Source: Virgisporangium ochraceum (GTDB lineage: Bacteria; Actinomycetota; Actinomycetes; Mycobacteriales; Micromonosporaceae). Taken from it: a stretch of DNA of 36,105 nt. The stretch covers positions 1-36,105 of the forward strand of contig NZ_BOPH01000087.1 in NCBI RefSeq assembly GCF_016863655.1, read 5' to 3'. Below, piece by piece: positions 25,688 through 32,601 of this stretch. The translations under genes were made by a program, and so were the position numbers. Position 1 is the stretch's first letter. Each line of letters opens with the position of its first letter. The notes under the pieces were generated by a model, which searched no databases, was not told the origin of the DNA, and saw nothing but the letters and a program-made list of their open reading frames with translations.

Positions 25688-25998
25688 AGGGTCGTCTCCT
25701 CGATGCGTTGGACGGTGAGGATGCCGACGCAGGTGTGGCAGAACGTGGCGGTGTAGCCGAGCGTGGCTAGGGCGTCGGTGAGGCAGTGTTGGCACGTGCT
25801 GTCGGCCGGAAAAATGCCGATCCCGCCGCAGCAGGGGCAGGTGTCGGTGCAGTGCCGGCAGGCGACGTATACGAGGCCGAGGACGTGGTGGGTACCAGCA
25901 GGTGCGAAGCCACTGAGGCACCATTCGCAGCCCAATTCGGCCGGGTCGACCTGGATCATGTCGTCGTAGTCGTCGGGTTCAAAGGGCGGTGTGGTCAT
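25684..25998 (-). CDS. Cys-rich zinc-ribbon-like protein
   Basis: 104 aa with at least five CxxC-type pairs: CEWC, CRHC, CPCC, CQHC and CHTC. CPCCGGIG copies the CxxCxGxG repeat of DnaJ-type zinc domains. A metal-binding, probably protein- or DNA-binding, role is likely. It follows the RRQRL-type gene after a 28-bp gap, the largest in this row, with GGAAGGG-like purines before its ATG. Cargo or transfer function unknown. Confidence 0.75.
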   Translation of the reverse strand: MTTPPFEPDDYDDMIQVDPAELGCEWCLSGFAPAGTHHVLGLVYVACRHCTDTCPCCGGIGIFPADSTCQHCLTDALATLGYTATFCHTCVGILTVQRIEETTL

Positions 25999-26026
25999 GT
26001 CTGGCGTCCCTTCGGGGTTGCCGGGG

Positions 26027-26428
26027 TTATCGGGCTGGCTGGGCGCAGTCGAGGCATTCGCCGTATCGGCGGGGGATGTAGTAGCCCTTGACCTGGGTGC
26101 AGGTGCGGCAGGTCCGCCGGGCGAGAAGGGCCTTGTCGATGGCGGCCCGCTGCGCCGGTGTGGCGGTGCGCTTGGCTTTGGCGACTGCGATTTCGTAGAG
26201 GTAGGCGACGCGTTTCTTTCCTTTGTGTCGCCACAGGATCTGTGCGGCGATGTCCTGACCGCCGGGGCGTAGGTTCGCCGCGCGGAGTTGGCGGCGGGTG
26301 GCGTACTCGGTGGGGGCGTTGCGGTAGGGGTAGGTCGGCATGCCGAATCGGTGGCCGTATGGGTCGTAGAACTCGATGAACCGGCCGAGTGCGACGAGGG
26401 TGTCGAGGTAGGGGATCGTGATGGTCAT
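26027..26428 (-). CDS. RRQRL-motif-type zinc-binding protein
   Basis: 133 aa from the ATG at 26428; the frame is open further up, but the start overlaps the upstream stop (ATGA). It contains ATRRQLRAANLRPGGQD, then WRHKGKKRVAYLYEIAVAKA, and a C-terminal zinc pair CRTCTQVKGYYIPRRYGECLDC split by a basic loop. This layout is that of the actinobacterial family named for an RRQRL motif; here the motif reads RRQLR. These proteins occur mainly on AICEs and plasmids. Function unknown. Confidence 0.8.
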   Translation of the reverse strand: MTITIPYLDTLVALGRFIEFYDPYGHRFGMPTYPYRNAPTEYATRRQLRAANLRPGGQDIAAQILWRHKGKKRVAYLYEIAVAKAKRTATPAQRAAIDKALLARRTCRTCTQVKGYYIPRRYGECLDCAQPAR

Positions 26429-26634
26429 CGGTCGGCCTCCGCCCGCTCGTCGTCGGCGCGTTGTGCGGCGTGGTGGTCGTCGAGGAGCACCTGGATTTCG
26501 GTCACTGCCTCCTCGGAGGTGACGTGTCCGTCTTTGGCGAAGCCGATCCAGGCGGTGATGGAGCCGAGGAGGAATGCGGTCCGTTGGGCGTATCGGAATG
26601 CCCGGTCGGGCTGGTCCTGGCAGAGGTTGTCCAT
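26425..26634 (-). CDS. Small helical AICE protein
   Basis: 69 aa, acidic and helical (RAFRYAQRTAFLLGSITAWI; SEEAVTEIQVLLDDHHAA). It overlaps the neighbour below by 4 bp and the one above by a single base. No recognised family. Kept because it is framed by coupled real genes. Confidence 0.65.
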   Translation of the reverse strand: MDNLCQDQPDRAFRYAQRTAFLLGSITAWIGFAKDGHVTSEEAVTEIQVLLDDHHAAQRADDERAEADR

Positions 26635-26948
26635 CAGTGCTCACCACCCCATCGCTGTTGGGCTGCTTGTCGGGAGATGCCGATGCGGGAGCCGATCTCG
26701 GCCCAGGAGTAGCCGTGCCGGCGTAGACCGGCGATGGCGTCATCGGTGGCCGCTTCGATGTCGGCGCCGAGCCGGATGAGGTCGGCGAGGGCTTCGACGT
26801 CGCCAGCGGCGACGCGTCGGCCGTGCGCGGCGACGATGCGGCGGGCGAACGCGGCGAAGTCGTCGTTTTCGACAACGTCGCGTCGACGGCGGCGCTTGGG
26901 TGACCCGTGTTTGCCGGAGCGGGGGTCGGGTTGGTTGAAGTAGCTCAT
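26634..26948 (-). CDS. HTH DNA-binding protein of the AICE
   Basis: 104 aa. A basic N-terminus (SPKRRRRRDVVENDD) leads to a helical middle, and a C-terminal helix-turn-helix reads GYSWAEIGSRIGISRQAAQQ. Its resolvase/sigma-like recognition helix indicates a DNA-binding regulator or accessory protein. It is coupled to genes on both sides. Binding site unknown. Confidence 0.8.
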   Translation of the reverse strand: MSYFNQPDPRSGKHGSPKRRRRRDVVENDDFAAFARRIVAAHGRRVAAGDVEALADLIRLGADIEAATDDAIAGLRRHGYSWAEIGSRIGISRQAAQQRWGGEH

Positions 26949-27451
26949 CGCCGGTACCGCCGGCCCTGGGTGCGACCGTCGTTGTCGTACTGGTCGGCGG
27001 TGATGAGCAGGTGGATGATGACCTGGTCTGCGGTCTGGTTGGTGTCGTCGTTCCAGGCGGAGACGGCGTGGCCGGCGTAGTCGAGCCAGCCGAGCAGGGT
27101 CAGGTCGTCGCGGAGGTCGTCCTCGGGGTAGGTGAAGGTGTCGGCCAGGGTGGCGAGCGCGATGTCGACGTGCCAGCCGAGTCGGCCGTCGAGGACCGGG
27201 TCAGTGGTGGGGTGGCCGTAGATGACGGCGCGGGTGGCGCCGGTGACGTCGGCGGCCGGGTAGGGCACGGTCAGGTCGGCGTAGAGGCCGCCCTGGTGCC
27301 AGCCGTAGGTGGCCAGATAGCCGGCGGCGGCGCGGAGGGTGTCGGCGGGGCTGCCGATGATGTCCCCTGCCTCGTCTCGTGCAACGACGGTCAGCGGGGT
27401 GTAGGTGAAGATGTTGGGTGTCAAGGCGTTGTTGACGGTGTTCGGGCTCAT
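26945..27451 (-). CDS. DUF6197-like protein A
   Basis: 168 aa. The core PADTLRAAAGYLATYGWHQG and WNDDTNQTADQVIIHLLIT match the pattern of the next gene (LRSVAHYLEQHGWTQ; WNDEPGRTVEQVVQTCRDA). The two are diverged tandem copies. Both end with a Trp-Asn-Asp element and an AAD.YD-type helix, a layout I associate with DUF6197, common on actinobacterial elements. No enzymatic motif. Overlaps its paralogue by 4 bp. Confidence 0.8.
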   Translation of the reverse strand: MSPNTVNNALTPNIFTYTPLTVVARDEAGDIIGSPADTLRAAAGYLATYGWHQGGLYADLTVPYPAADVTGATRAVIYGHPTTDPVLDGRLGWHVDIALATLADTFTYPEDDLRDDLTLLGWLDYAGHAVSAWNDDTNQTADQVIIHLLITADQYDNDGRTQGRRYRR

Positions 27452-27864
27452 GCCGCACCGCCGGTGGGGTTGCGACGGTCGTAGTCGTCGGCGGCGTCAC
27501 GGCAGGTCTGGACGACCTGCTCGACGGTGCGGCCGGGTTCGTCGTTCCAGTAGCCGACGCTGCCGCAGCCGAAGTCGTCTCGGTCGTTGAGGTAGTCGAT
27601 GAGGATCCGCGTTGCCGCGTAGAAGGCGTCGCTCCCGGCGCGGACGTAGGACTCGGGGTCGTCGACCGGTCGGCCGTAGACGCAGATGCCGATGCCGCCG
27701 AGCAGGCATGCCGAGGGTGCGTGGTCGGGTCCCGGGCCGTAGTAGGTGTGCTGGGTCCAGCCGTGCTGCTCCAGGTAGTGCGCGACCGAACGCAGGGTTT
27801 CCGCCGGTGACCGGTCGGATCCGTCGGTGACGGTGGTAGTCACCGGTTTTTGGGTAGGGTGCAT
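27448..27864 (-). CDS. DUF6197-like protein B
   Basis: 138 aa from the ATG at 27864; the GTG at 27873 is too close to the GGAAGGA ribosome site, while 27864 has a 10-base gap. Paralogue of the following gene, with an extra Cys-containing segment (ACLLGGIGICVYGRP). The first gene of the coupled row, and probably the main ribosome entry for the seven or so genes after it. Function unknown. Confidence 0.8.
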   Translation of the reverse strand: MHPTQKPVTTTVTDGSDRSPAETLRSVAHYLEQHGWTQHTYYGPGPDHAPSACLLGGIGICVYGRPVDDPESYVRAGSDAFYAATRILIDYLNDRDDFGCGSVGYWNDEPGRTVEQVVQTCRDAADDYDRRNPTGGAA

Positions 27865-27971
27865 GGAGTCCACGTCCTTCCGTAGGAACGGGAGAGGGAT
27901 TTGGGCTGTGACCGGGGTCGGCTTGAGCCGGCAAGCACAGGGCCGGCCCCGGGTTCGTTCGTGATTGGCTG

Positions 27972-28850
27972 TCAGGCCGCGGGGAGTAGTGCGGCGAGCC
28001 GTTTGTTCATGTCCGCGGTGTGGATGCCGTTGCGGCGGCGGACATCGGTGGCGTAGTCGGTGATGCGGTAGATCTGCGCATCGGACAGGTAGGCCGCTTT
28101 GATGCGGCGGGGGGTGCCACCTTCGGCGATGAGGTAGCCCTCACCGGGGTTGGTGGGGCTGATGTCGTTGGCGTTGTAGCCGGCTTCTGCCTGGCCTTGG
28201 CCGAGGATGACGGCGGAGGAGCCGATGGTGGTGCAGCGGAACGCGGCGCGGTAGCCGAACAGGTCCCGCAGGCTGGTGGGGATGATGTCGAATGACGGCC
28301 GCTGGGTGGCGGCGACAACTGGCATGCCGCAGGCGCGGCCGAGGGAGACCAGGCCTCGGAGGAGTTCGACGAACCGTTCCTGCTGTTGCTTGGTGCCCAG
28401 GACGGTGGAGTACATGGCGAGTTCGTCGATGAGGGTGACGATGATGGTCATGTTGTCGTCGGGTTCGATCTTGCGTCCTCGGTGGACCAGCAGCCAGTAG
28501 TAGCGGTTGCGGGCCACGATCAGGAGTCGTTCGAGGACATCGATGGCGTGGTCGAGGTCGAGCCCGACGAATTCGTCGGCGACGCCCATGTAGGGGCCGA
28601 GTTCGACGAGTTTGGCGTCGAAGAGTACGAGCCGGACCCTGCCGAGCAGGGATGCGAGCGTGGCATGGCTTGCGACGTTGTTGAGGAGGCCGGATTTGCC
28701 GCTGCCGGGTTCGCCTGCGACGAGGAGGTTGCGGTAGATGAACGGGCAATGGACGTGGTGGCCGTACTCGTCGATACCGAGGTAGACCGGGTCGAACATC
28801 GACACTGTGGGGGCCACCGGTTGCCCTGCCCGTTGCAGGGTGGTGGTCAC
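27972..28850 (-). CDS. traSA: TraSA-like FtsK/SpoIIIE DNA translocase
   Basis: 292 aa from the GTG at 28850 (GGAAGGAG 6 bases upstream; upstream in-frame starts lack a site). Walker A AGEPGSGKS (about 45-53), Walker B IIVTLIDELAMY, a sensor segment VVAATQRPSFDIIP, and the tail GEGYLIAEGGTPRRIKAAYL identify the FtsK-type motor. Such pumps move double-stranded DNA between mycelial cells and suffice for AICE transfer. The size is near that of pSAM2 TraSA (about 300 aa). There is no membrane segment or gamma domain, so membrane attachment must come from a partner, probably the protein encoded at 29573-30565. Confidence 0.92.
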   Translation of the reverse strand: MTTTLQRAGQPVAPTVSMFDPVYLGIDEYGHHVHCPFIYRNLLVAGEPGSGKSGLLNNVASHATLASLLGRVRLVLFDAKLVELGPYMGVADEFVGLDLDHAIDVLERLLIVARNRYYWLLVHRGRKIEPDDNMTIIVTLIDELAMYSTVLGTKQQQERFVELLRGLVSLGRACGMPVVAATQRPSFDIIPTSLRDLFGYRAAFRCTTIGSSAVILGQGQAEAGYNANDISPTNPGEGYLIAEGGTPRRIKAAYLSDAQIYRITDYATDVRRRNGIHTADMNKRLAALLPAA

Positions 28851-28933
28851 TGAGGGCTCCTTCCGGGGAGCGGTCGGGGGTGTGGCGCCGGATGCCACGG
28901 GGATGGCAGTGCCGGCGCGCACACGTGGGGTTG

Positions 28934-29137
28934 TCAGTCGGATAGACCGGACCGGTGGGAAGCGCGAGAGCGGTGGAGCCCTTCCTGGATCAGGAAGTTG
29001 ACCAGCCCTTCGGTCCAGTTGGGTTGAACGGTGTACATCTTCTTCAGGACTGCGCCTGCTGCGTCTGCGTCGCGGTTGCGCAAGGCGTTGGTGAGTTCGA
29101 CGAGGAGAAGTTGGTACAGCAGAACGTCGGACGGCAT
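28934..29137 (-). CDS. Small AICE hypothetical protein
   Basis: 67 aa, ATG with AGGGAG upstream. Helical: VLLYQLLLVELTNALRNRDA, AAGAVLKKMYTVQPNW, and LVNFLIQEGLH. Lies between the translocase and a membrane protein gene. No family recognised. It could be a small adaptor in the transfer apparatus; that is a guess from position. Confidence 0.65.
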   Translation of the reverse strand: MPSDVLLYQLLLVELTNALRNRDADAAGAVLKKMYTVQPNWTEGLVNFLIQEGLHRSRASHRSGLSD

Positions 29138-29173
29138 GAGCGTCTCCCTTGCAAGCCGGGGGTTGCGACGGGG

Positions 29174-29557
29174 TTAGTGGAAGTGCTGGACGATGGTCAC
29201 GCAGCCGCAGCTGCCACCGACACCGAGCAGGAACAGCAGGACGAGAAGCCCGACGCCGATGTCACCGACGGGCAGGCCGGTAACGAGCTGGTAGACGAGC
29301 CAGCAGCCGTAAAACGCGGCGAGAAGAACGACCGCGAGAACGACAGCGCCGATCCGGATGAGGGTGCGGCGGGTACGGCGGTCCTGTTCCTGGATGGCGA
29401 GTTGACGGGTTCGCCATTGCATGTAGCGCAGCACCCGTTCTTCGCGCTGGGCGATGAGTTGCTGCGGGGTGTACACGACCGGCGCGGTCGTGACCGGTTG
29501 CGGGTAGTACACGACGCGGACGGCAGGTGCCGTTGTCGTGGGAAGGTTCTTGCCCAT
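29174..29557 (-). CDS. Two-helix membrane protein of the transfer region (Spd-like)
   Basis: 127 aa from the ATG at 29557 (GGAGG 8 bases upstream; the GTG at 29566 overlaps it). A Pro/Thr/Val-rich N-terminus (TAPVVYTPQQLIAQREERV) and a basic helix (RTRQLAIQEQDRRTRRTLI) precede two membrane helices (IGAVVLAVVLLAAFYGCWLV and VGLLVLLFLLGVGGSCGCV). Probably a spread or pump-associated membrane protein. It follows the larger membrane protein by 15 bp, so they share a message. Confidence 0.75.
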   Translation of the reverse strand: MGKNLPTTTAPAVRVVYYPQPVTTAPVVYTPQQLIAQREERVLRYMQWRTRQLAIQEQDRRTRRTLIRIGAVVLAVVLLAAFYGCWLVYQLVTGLPVGDIGVGLLVLLFLLGVGGSCGCVTIVQHFH

Positions 29558-29572
29558 TGTGGTCACCTCCGG

Positions 29573-30565
29573 TCAGATCCAGTCGGCAACGTCGTCGACC
29601 CCGTTGGCCGAACTGATCGCCGAGCCGTTGGTGGTGGCGTCGCCACCGTTGGTCGAGGTGCTTCGCCGACCGTTGCCGTTGGGCTTGTGGCCGTTGGCCT
29701 TGCCGTTGTCGACCGGCGTGGCCGGCTTGATGACGTCAGGCAGATCCAGTGCCGTCGGCACTGCCACCAATGTGCGGAGCCCGTCGGTGCCCTTCTCGGC
29801 GTTGTCGCCGGTGGGGTCGGGGACGAGGTCGACGAGTGGGCTCGCCACGTCGCCGGTGAGGACCTGGCGGCGCTTGATGTCCAGCCGCACCCGGGCGGCG
29901 TTGGTCTCCGATGCCTTTTCCACGGTGACCGTGGCGGCGGAGCAGCCGACGGCGAGCTTGTCCAGCCGGGATTCCAGATCCTTGATGGACAGACCGGGCC
30001 GTAGCCAGATGGTGACCCGTTCCCCGATCGGGGTCGGGTAGGCGATGCCGATCAACGGCAGCGAACCGGACCGGTTCGCGGTGATGAACTGCGCGAAGCA
30101 GGTCCGCAGCCGGTGCCGCACGATCAGGCACCACGCCAGGGCGGTGATGCGCTGGCGGACGGGTCGCACCGCGGCGGGAACGCCGAGGACGACCGCGAGG
30201 ACGGCGACCATGACCGCCGGTGAGGTGGCCATCGCGAGGATGGTCCAGCCGTAGATGGCGCCGGTGGACAGCACGATTTCCGGCAGCCACCACCAGATCA
30301 GGCGCAGGATCGGCCAGATCCGCACGACGGTCCACACGACCGCCCCGACGGGGATGCCGACGAGTGCGCCGACGAACAGGGCCGCGATCGGGTGCATCCG
30401 ATCCGTCGCGACAGCGGCGACGAGCAGGCCGACGATGATGCCGGTCAGGTAGAACGCCACCTTGGCGTTACGGGCCGACGAACGGTGGAAACGGCCATCG
30501 ATCACCGTGATCGTGCCGTGGGTCTTCCCACCGAACAGCCCTTTGCCGCTAGACTTGGACAACAT
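29573..30565 (-). CDS. Membrane protein, probable partner of the TraSA-like translocase
   Basis: 330 aa; GGGAGGA upstream of the ATG. A short cytoplasmic start (KGLFGGKTHGTITVIDGRFH) leads to four membrane helices (VAFYLTGIIVGLLVAAV, PIAALFVGALVGIPVGAVVW, LPEIVLSTGAIYGWTILAMA, VMVAVLAVVLGVPAAV). A soluble domain follows (RVTIWLRPGLSIKDLESRLD, AATVTVEKASETNAARVRLD), resembling the N-terminal non-motor part of FtsK/TraB-type pumps. The C-terminus is Asn/Gly/Thr-rich and likely disordered. I infer that it and the 27972-28850 motor together replace a single membrane-anchored TraB. Confidence 0.75.
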   Translation of the reverse strand: MLSKSSGKGLFGGKTHGTITVIDGRFHRSSARNAKVAFYLTGIIVGLLVAAVATDRMHPIAALFVGALVGIPVGAVVWTVVRIWPILRLIWWWLPEIVLSTGAIYGWTILAMATSPAVMVAVLAVVLGVPAAVRPVRQRITALAWCLIVRHRLRTCFAQFITANRSGSLPLIGIAYPTPIGERVTIWLRPGLSIKDLESRLDKLAVGCSAATVTVEKASETNAARVRLDIKRRQVLTGDVASPLVDLVPDPTGDNAEKGTDGLRTLVAVPTALDLPDVIKPATPVDNGKANGHKPNGNGRRSTSTNGGDATTNGSAISSANGVDDVADWI

Positions 30566-30871
30566 GAGTCCTCCCTTTCGAGGGTGGATTTCGGTGGGCG
30601 CGAGGTCCGACTCGGGACGTCAATTCCAGACGGGCCTTGCGCTCACAACTTCTTGAGGGGCCGAACGTCTGGCAGGCAGGGCCGCCGACGAGAGAAGGTC
30701 GAACGGCCCTGCGCCTCGATGCTGATGCGACCCATCCGGGGGTCGCGAGCCCAGGCACAGCCTGGGCGGTTGCCGGTTACCCGGTCTCTTTCAGACAGCA
30801 GACGGAACGGTCTGCTGGAAGATCAGCCACGGACACCGGTGGCCGAGCGCAGCGCGACGAACCGACGAGAG
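30566..30871. other. 306-bp gap with three stem-loops
   Basis: No convincing gene. Three strong inverted repeats follow one another: 30676-30684 with 30704-30712 (GCAGGGCCG arms, 20-bp loop or less), 30749-30767 (GCCCAGGC-ACA-GCCTGGGC), and 30797-30816 (AGCAGAC arms, 6-nt loop). They separate the regulator gene from the membrane/transfer genes on the same strand. They may attenuate or terminate transcription, or form a cis-acting replication/transfer site. Confidence 0.6.
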
Positions 30872-31192
30872 TTACTTGCTCGATGCCGGACCAGAGACCG
30901 GCTTCAGCGAGACGGCACGGAACGCAACGCCGTTACGCCCGTTGGTCGCCCACGGAATGGCCTCCAGCTGCTCGATCGTGACGAGCTGCCCCGCCGTGAC
31001 GTTCGGCTTCTCACCTGCCGTCGTCACCGCGATGACCTCGCCACCGGTCTCGTCGAGCACGAAGACCTGAGTCGACCACATGAGCCGGCCCGTCCCCTTC
31101 TCCGACCGCTGGTTACCGTTCTGGTCGTTCTTCGGCTCCGACTCCCGCGTCGCCTGAACCTGCTTGCCCTTCGTGTCCACGTACAACTTCAC
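30872..31192 (-). CDS. SCO3933-family AICE regulatory protein
   Basis: 106 aa from the GTG at 31192 with AGGAGGA upstream. It begins VKLYVDTKGKQVQATRESEPK and continues RLMWSTQVFVLDETGGEVIA, GEKPNVTAGQLVTIEQLEAIPW, and GVAFRAVSLKPV. That is the pattern of a small protein family (typified by Streptomyces SCO3933) found at the head of AICE operons and described as regulatory. It is the first gene behind the strong minus-strand promoter at 31294-31321, so it should be the earliest product when the XRE repressor is released. A role like pSAM2 Pra (activation of rep/xis/int) is possible but only by position. Confidence 0.82.
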   Translation of the reverse strand: MKLYVDTKGKQVQATRESEPKNDQNGNQRSEKGTGRLMWSTQVFVLDETGGEVIAVTTAGEKPNVTAGQLVTIEQLEAIPWATNGRNGVAFRAVSLKPVSGPASSK

Positions 31193-31293
31193 GACGTGTC
31201 CTCCTGTCTCTGAGCCAGTCCCCTTGTGGGACTTGCGCTCCGGTGAGAACCACTGTCGTGAATTTGTAGCGACATCATTACCACACCTCTGGA

Positions 31294-31321
31294 AATCTAG
31301 GGACGTCTCTTCTATCGTCAA
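31294..31321 (-). promoter_or_regulatory. Strong minus-strand promoter with operator in the spacer
   Basis: On the minus strand TTGACG (31321-31316) and TAGATT (31299-31294) are separated by 16 bp. That spacer carries most of the operator half-site cluster member GGGACGTCTCTTCT (31300-31313). It fires toward the SCO3933-like gene and the transfer operon. A repressor bound there would block RNA polymerase directly. Confidence 0.75.
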
Positions 31322-31369
31322 GACGTCCCATCGTGTCCCTCAGATGTCCCCCTACAGAAGAGACGTCCC
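31300..31369. promoter_or_regulatory. Operator array for the XRE regulator
   Basis: A perfect 14-bp inverted repeat flanks the region: GGGACGTCTCTTCT at 31300-31313 and its complement AGAAGAGACGTCCC at 31356-31369, directly against the ATG of the XRE gene. Between them lie three more GTCCC half-sites ending at 31329, 31339 and 31350. The spacing of 10 and 11 bp puts them on one helix face. A -10-like TACAGA at 31353 suggests a near-leaderless XRE transcript. Confidence 0.75.
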
Positions 31370-32134
31370 ATGCCGAACGAGCGACTACGCGATGCGCTCT
31401 TGCGGGCAGGCTTGACGCCGGCCGAGCTTGCGGACCGGGTCGGCGTGAACCCGAAGACTGCCGAACGATGGATTACTCAGGAGCGGCCGCCGTACCTACG
31501 GCACCGCCGCGCTGTTGCGACCCTGGTACAGGAACGCGAGTCGTATCTGTGGCCGGACGCGTTGCCACCAAACCGGCTCGAGCGCATCAACCAGTCCGAG
31601 GTCGTTCGCATCTACTCCCGGCGCTCCGCCGTACCGACGGATCTTTGGCATCGGCTGATGGAGCAGGCAACGGCGACCATTAGCATCCTTGTCTACTCGG
31701 GCTTGTTCCTGCCCGAGCTGTTCCCGCGTCTCGCCAAGACACTGGCGCAGAAGGCGCGGGATGGAGCTGATGTACTCGTGCTGCTCGGTGATCCGGATTC
31801 CCCGAACGTCCGCGAACGAGGACACGACGAAGGGATCGGCGAGGTCATGGCGGGCAAGGTCCGCAGCGTACAGCGCTCCTACGAGCCACTGCGCGGAGTC
31901 AAGGGCGCGCGAGTGGGTCTTCACCGGACCACGTTGTACAACTCCATCTATCGGTTCGACGACGAGATGCTCGTCAACACGCATGCCTTCGGGTTCCCCG
32001 CCGCCCACGCACCCGTTCTCCACCTCCGCAGACTCGGAAGCGGCGACATGTTCGACTTCTACGCCGACAGCGTCGATCGCACCATGTCCACATCTCTGCG
32101 CTTGTGGCCTGACGAGGAGGCCGCCGCAACATGA
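31370..32134 (+). CDS. XRE-family regulator with DUF5919-like C-terminal domain
   Basis: 254 aa. The N-terminus is an HTH (LRDALLRAGLTPAELADRVG, NPKTAERWITQ). The remaining ~180 residues have a phospholipase-D-like alpha/beta look (ATISILVYSGLFLPELFPRL, GADVLVLLGDPDSP, GARVGLHRTTLYNSIYRFDD, LVNTHAFGFPAAHAPVLHL), the arrangement of the DUF5919-type regulators on actinobacterial elements. The second half likely senses a ligand or is catalytic; HKD residues are not complete. It is divergent from the conjugation operon with an operator array between, so I infer it is the element's master repressor. The NUDIX gene overlaps its stop (ATGA). Confidence 0.88.
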   Translation: MPNERLRDALLRAGLTPAELADRVGVNPKTAERWITQERPPYLRHRRAVATLVQERESYLWPDALPPNRLERINQSEVVRIYSRRSAVPTDLWHRLMEQATATISILVYSGLFLPELFPRLAKTLAQKARDGADVLVLLGDPDSPNVRERGHDEGIGEVMAGKVRSVQRSYEPLRGVKGARVGLHRTTLYNSIYRFDDEMLVNTHAFGFPAAHAPVLHLRRLGSGDMFDFYADSVDRTMSTSLRLWPDEEAAAT

Positions 32135-32601
32135 GCCGCATCGAGCACTTCAACGACCCCAACGCGCCGAAGGCGAACAGTATCGTCGTGGCAACTACGG
32201 CGTTCGTCCTCGATCCGGACAACCGCGTCCTGCTGATTCGCCGCACGGACAACGGTCTGTGGGCGCTGCCCGGCGGAGCGCAGGACTTGGGCGAGTTCGT
32301 CGCCGAAGCTGCTGTCCGTGAGACGAAGGAGGAGGCCGGTATCGACGTTGAGGTCACCGGACTCGTCGGCATCTACACCAACCCGAACCACGTGGTCGAG
32401 TACAGCAATGGAGAGGTACGCCAACAGTTCTCGATCTGCTTCCGCGCAAAGCCGGTCGGCGGCGAACTCCGTGTCAGTGATGAGTCATCCGAGGTCCGCT
32501 GGACTCGGAGAACCGATCTCGACACTCTCGGGATCCATCCGTCCATGCGACTTCGGATCGACCACGGGTACGAGAACCGGTCACAGCCCTACATCGGCTG
32601 A
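32131..32601 (+). CDS. NUDIX hydrolase (Pif-like candidate)
   Basis: 156 aa. The Nudix box is intact: GAQDLGEFVAEAAVRETKEE followed by AGI, giving the G-x5-E-x7-RE-x2-EE-x-G metal and pyrophosphate site. Flanking strands (ATTAFVLDPDNRVLLIRR, LWALPGG) are canonical. In pSAM2 the Nudix protein Pif prevents transfer into cells that already carry the element. This gene lies in the matching regulatory block, coupled to the repressor, so it is a good candidate for the same role. A housekeeping nucleotide-diphosphatase role cannot be excluded. Its last 13 bp overlap the convergent HD gene. Confidence 0.92.
   Translation: MSRIEHFNDPNAPKANSIVVATTAFVLDPDNRVLLIRRTDNGLWALPGGAQDLGEFVAEAAVRETKEEAGIDVEVTGLVGIYTNPNHVVEYSNGEVRQQFSICFRAKPVGGELRVSDESSEVRWTRRTDLDTLGIHPSMRLRIDHGYENRSQPYIG

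Noticed and set aside
31370..32134. Active phospholipase D in the XRE protein
   Set aside because: The C-terminal domain looks PLD-like in layout, but I cannot find two complete HxKxxxxD motifs, so catalytic activity is not claimed.
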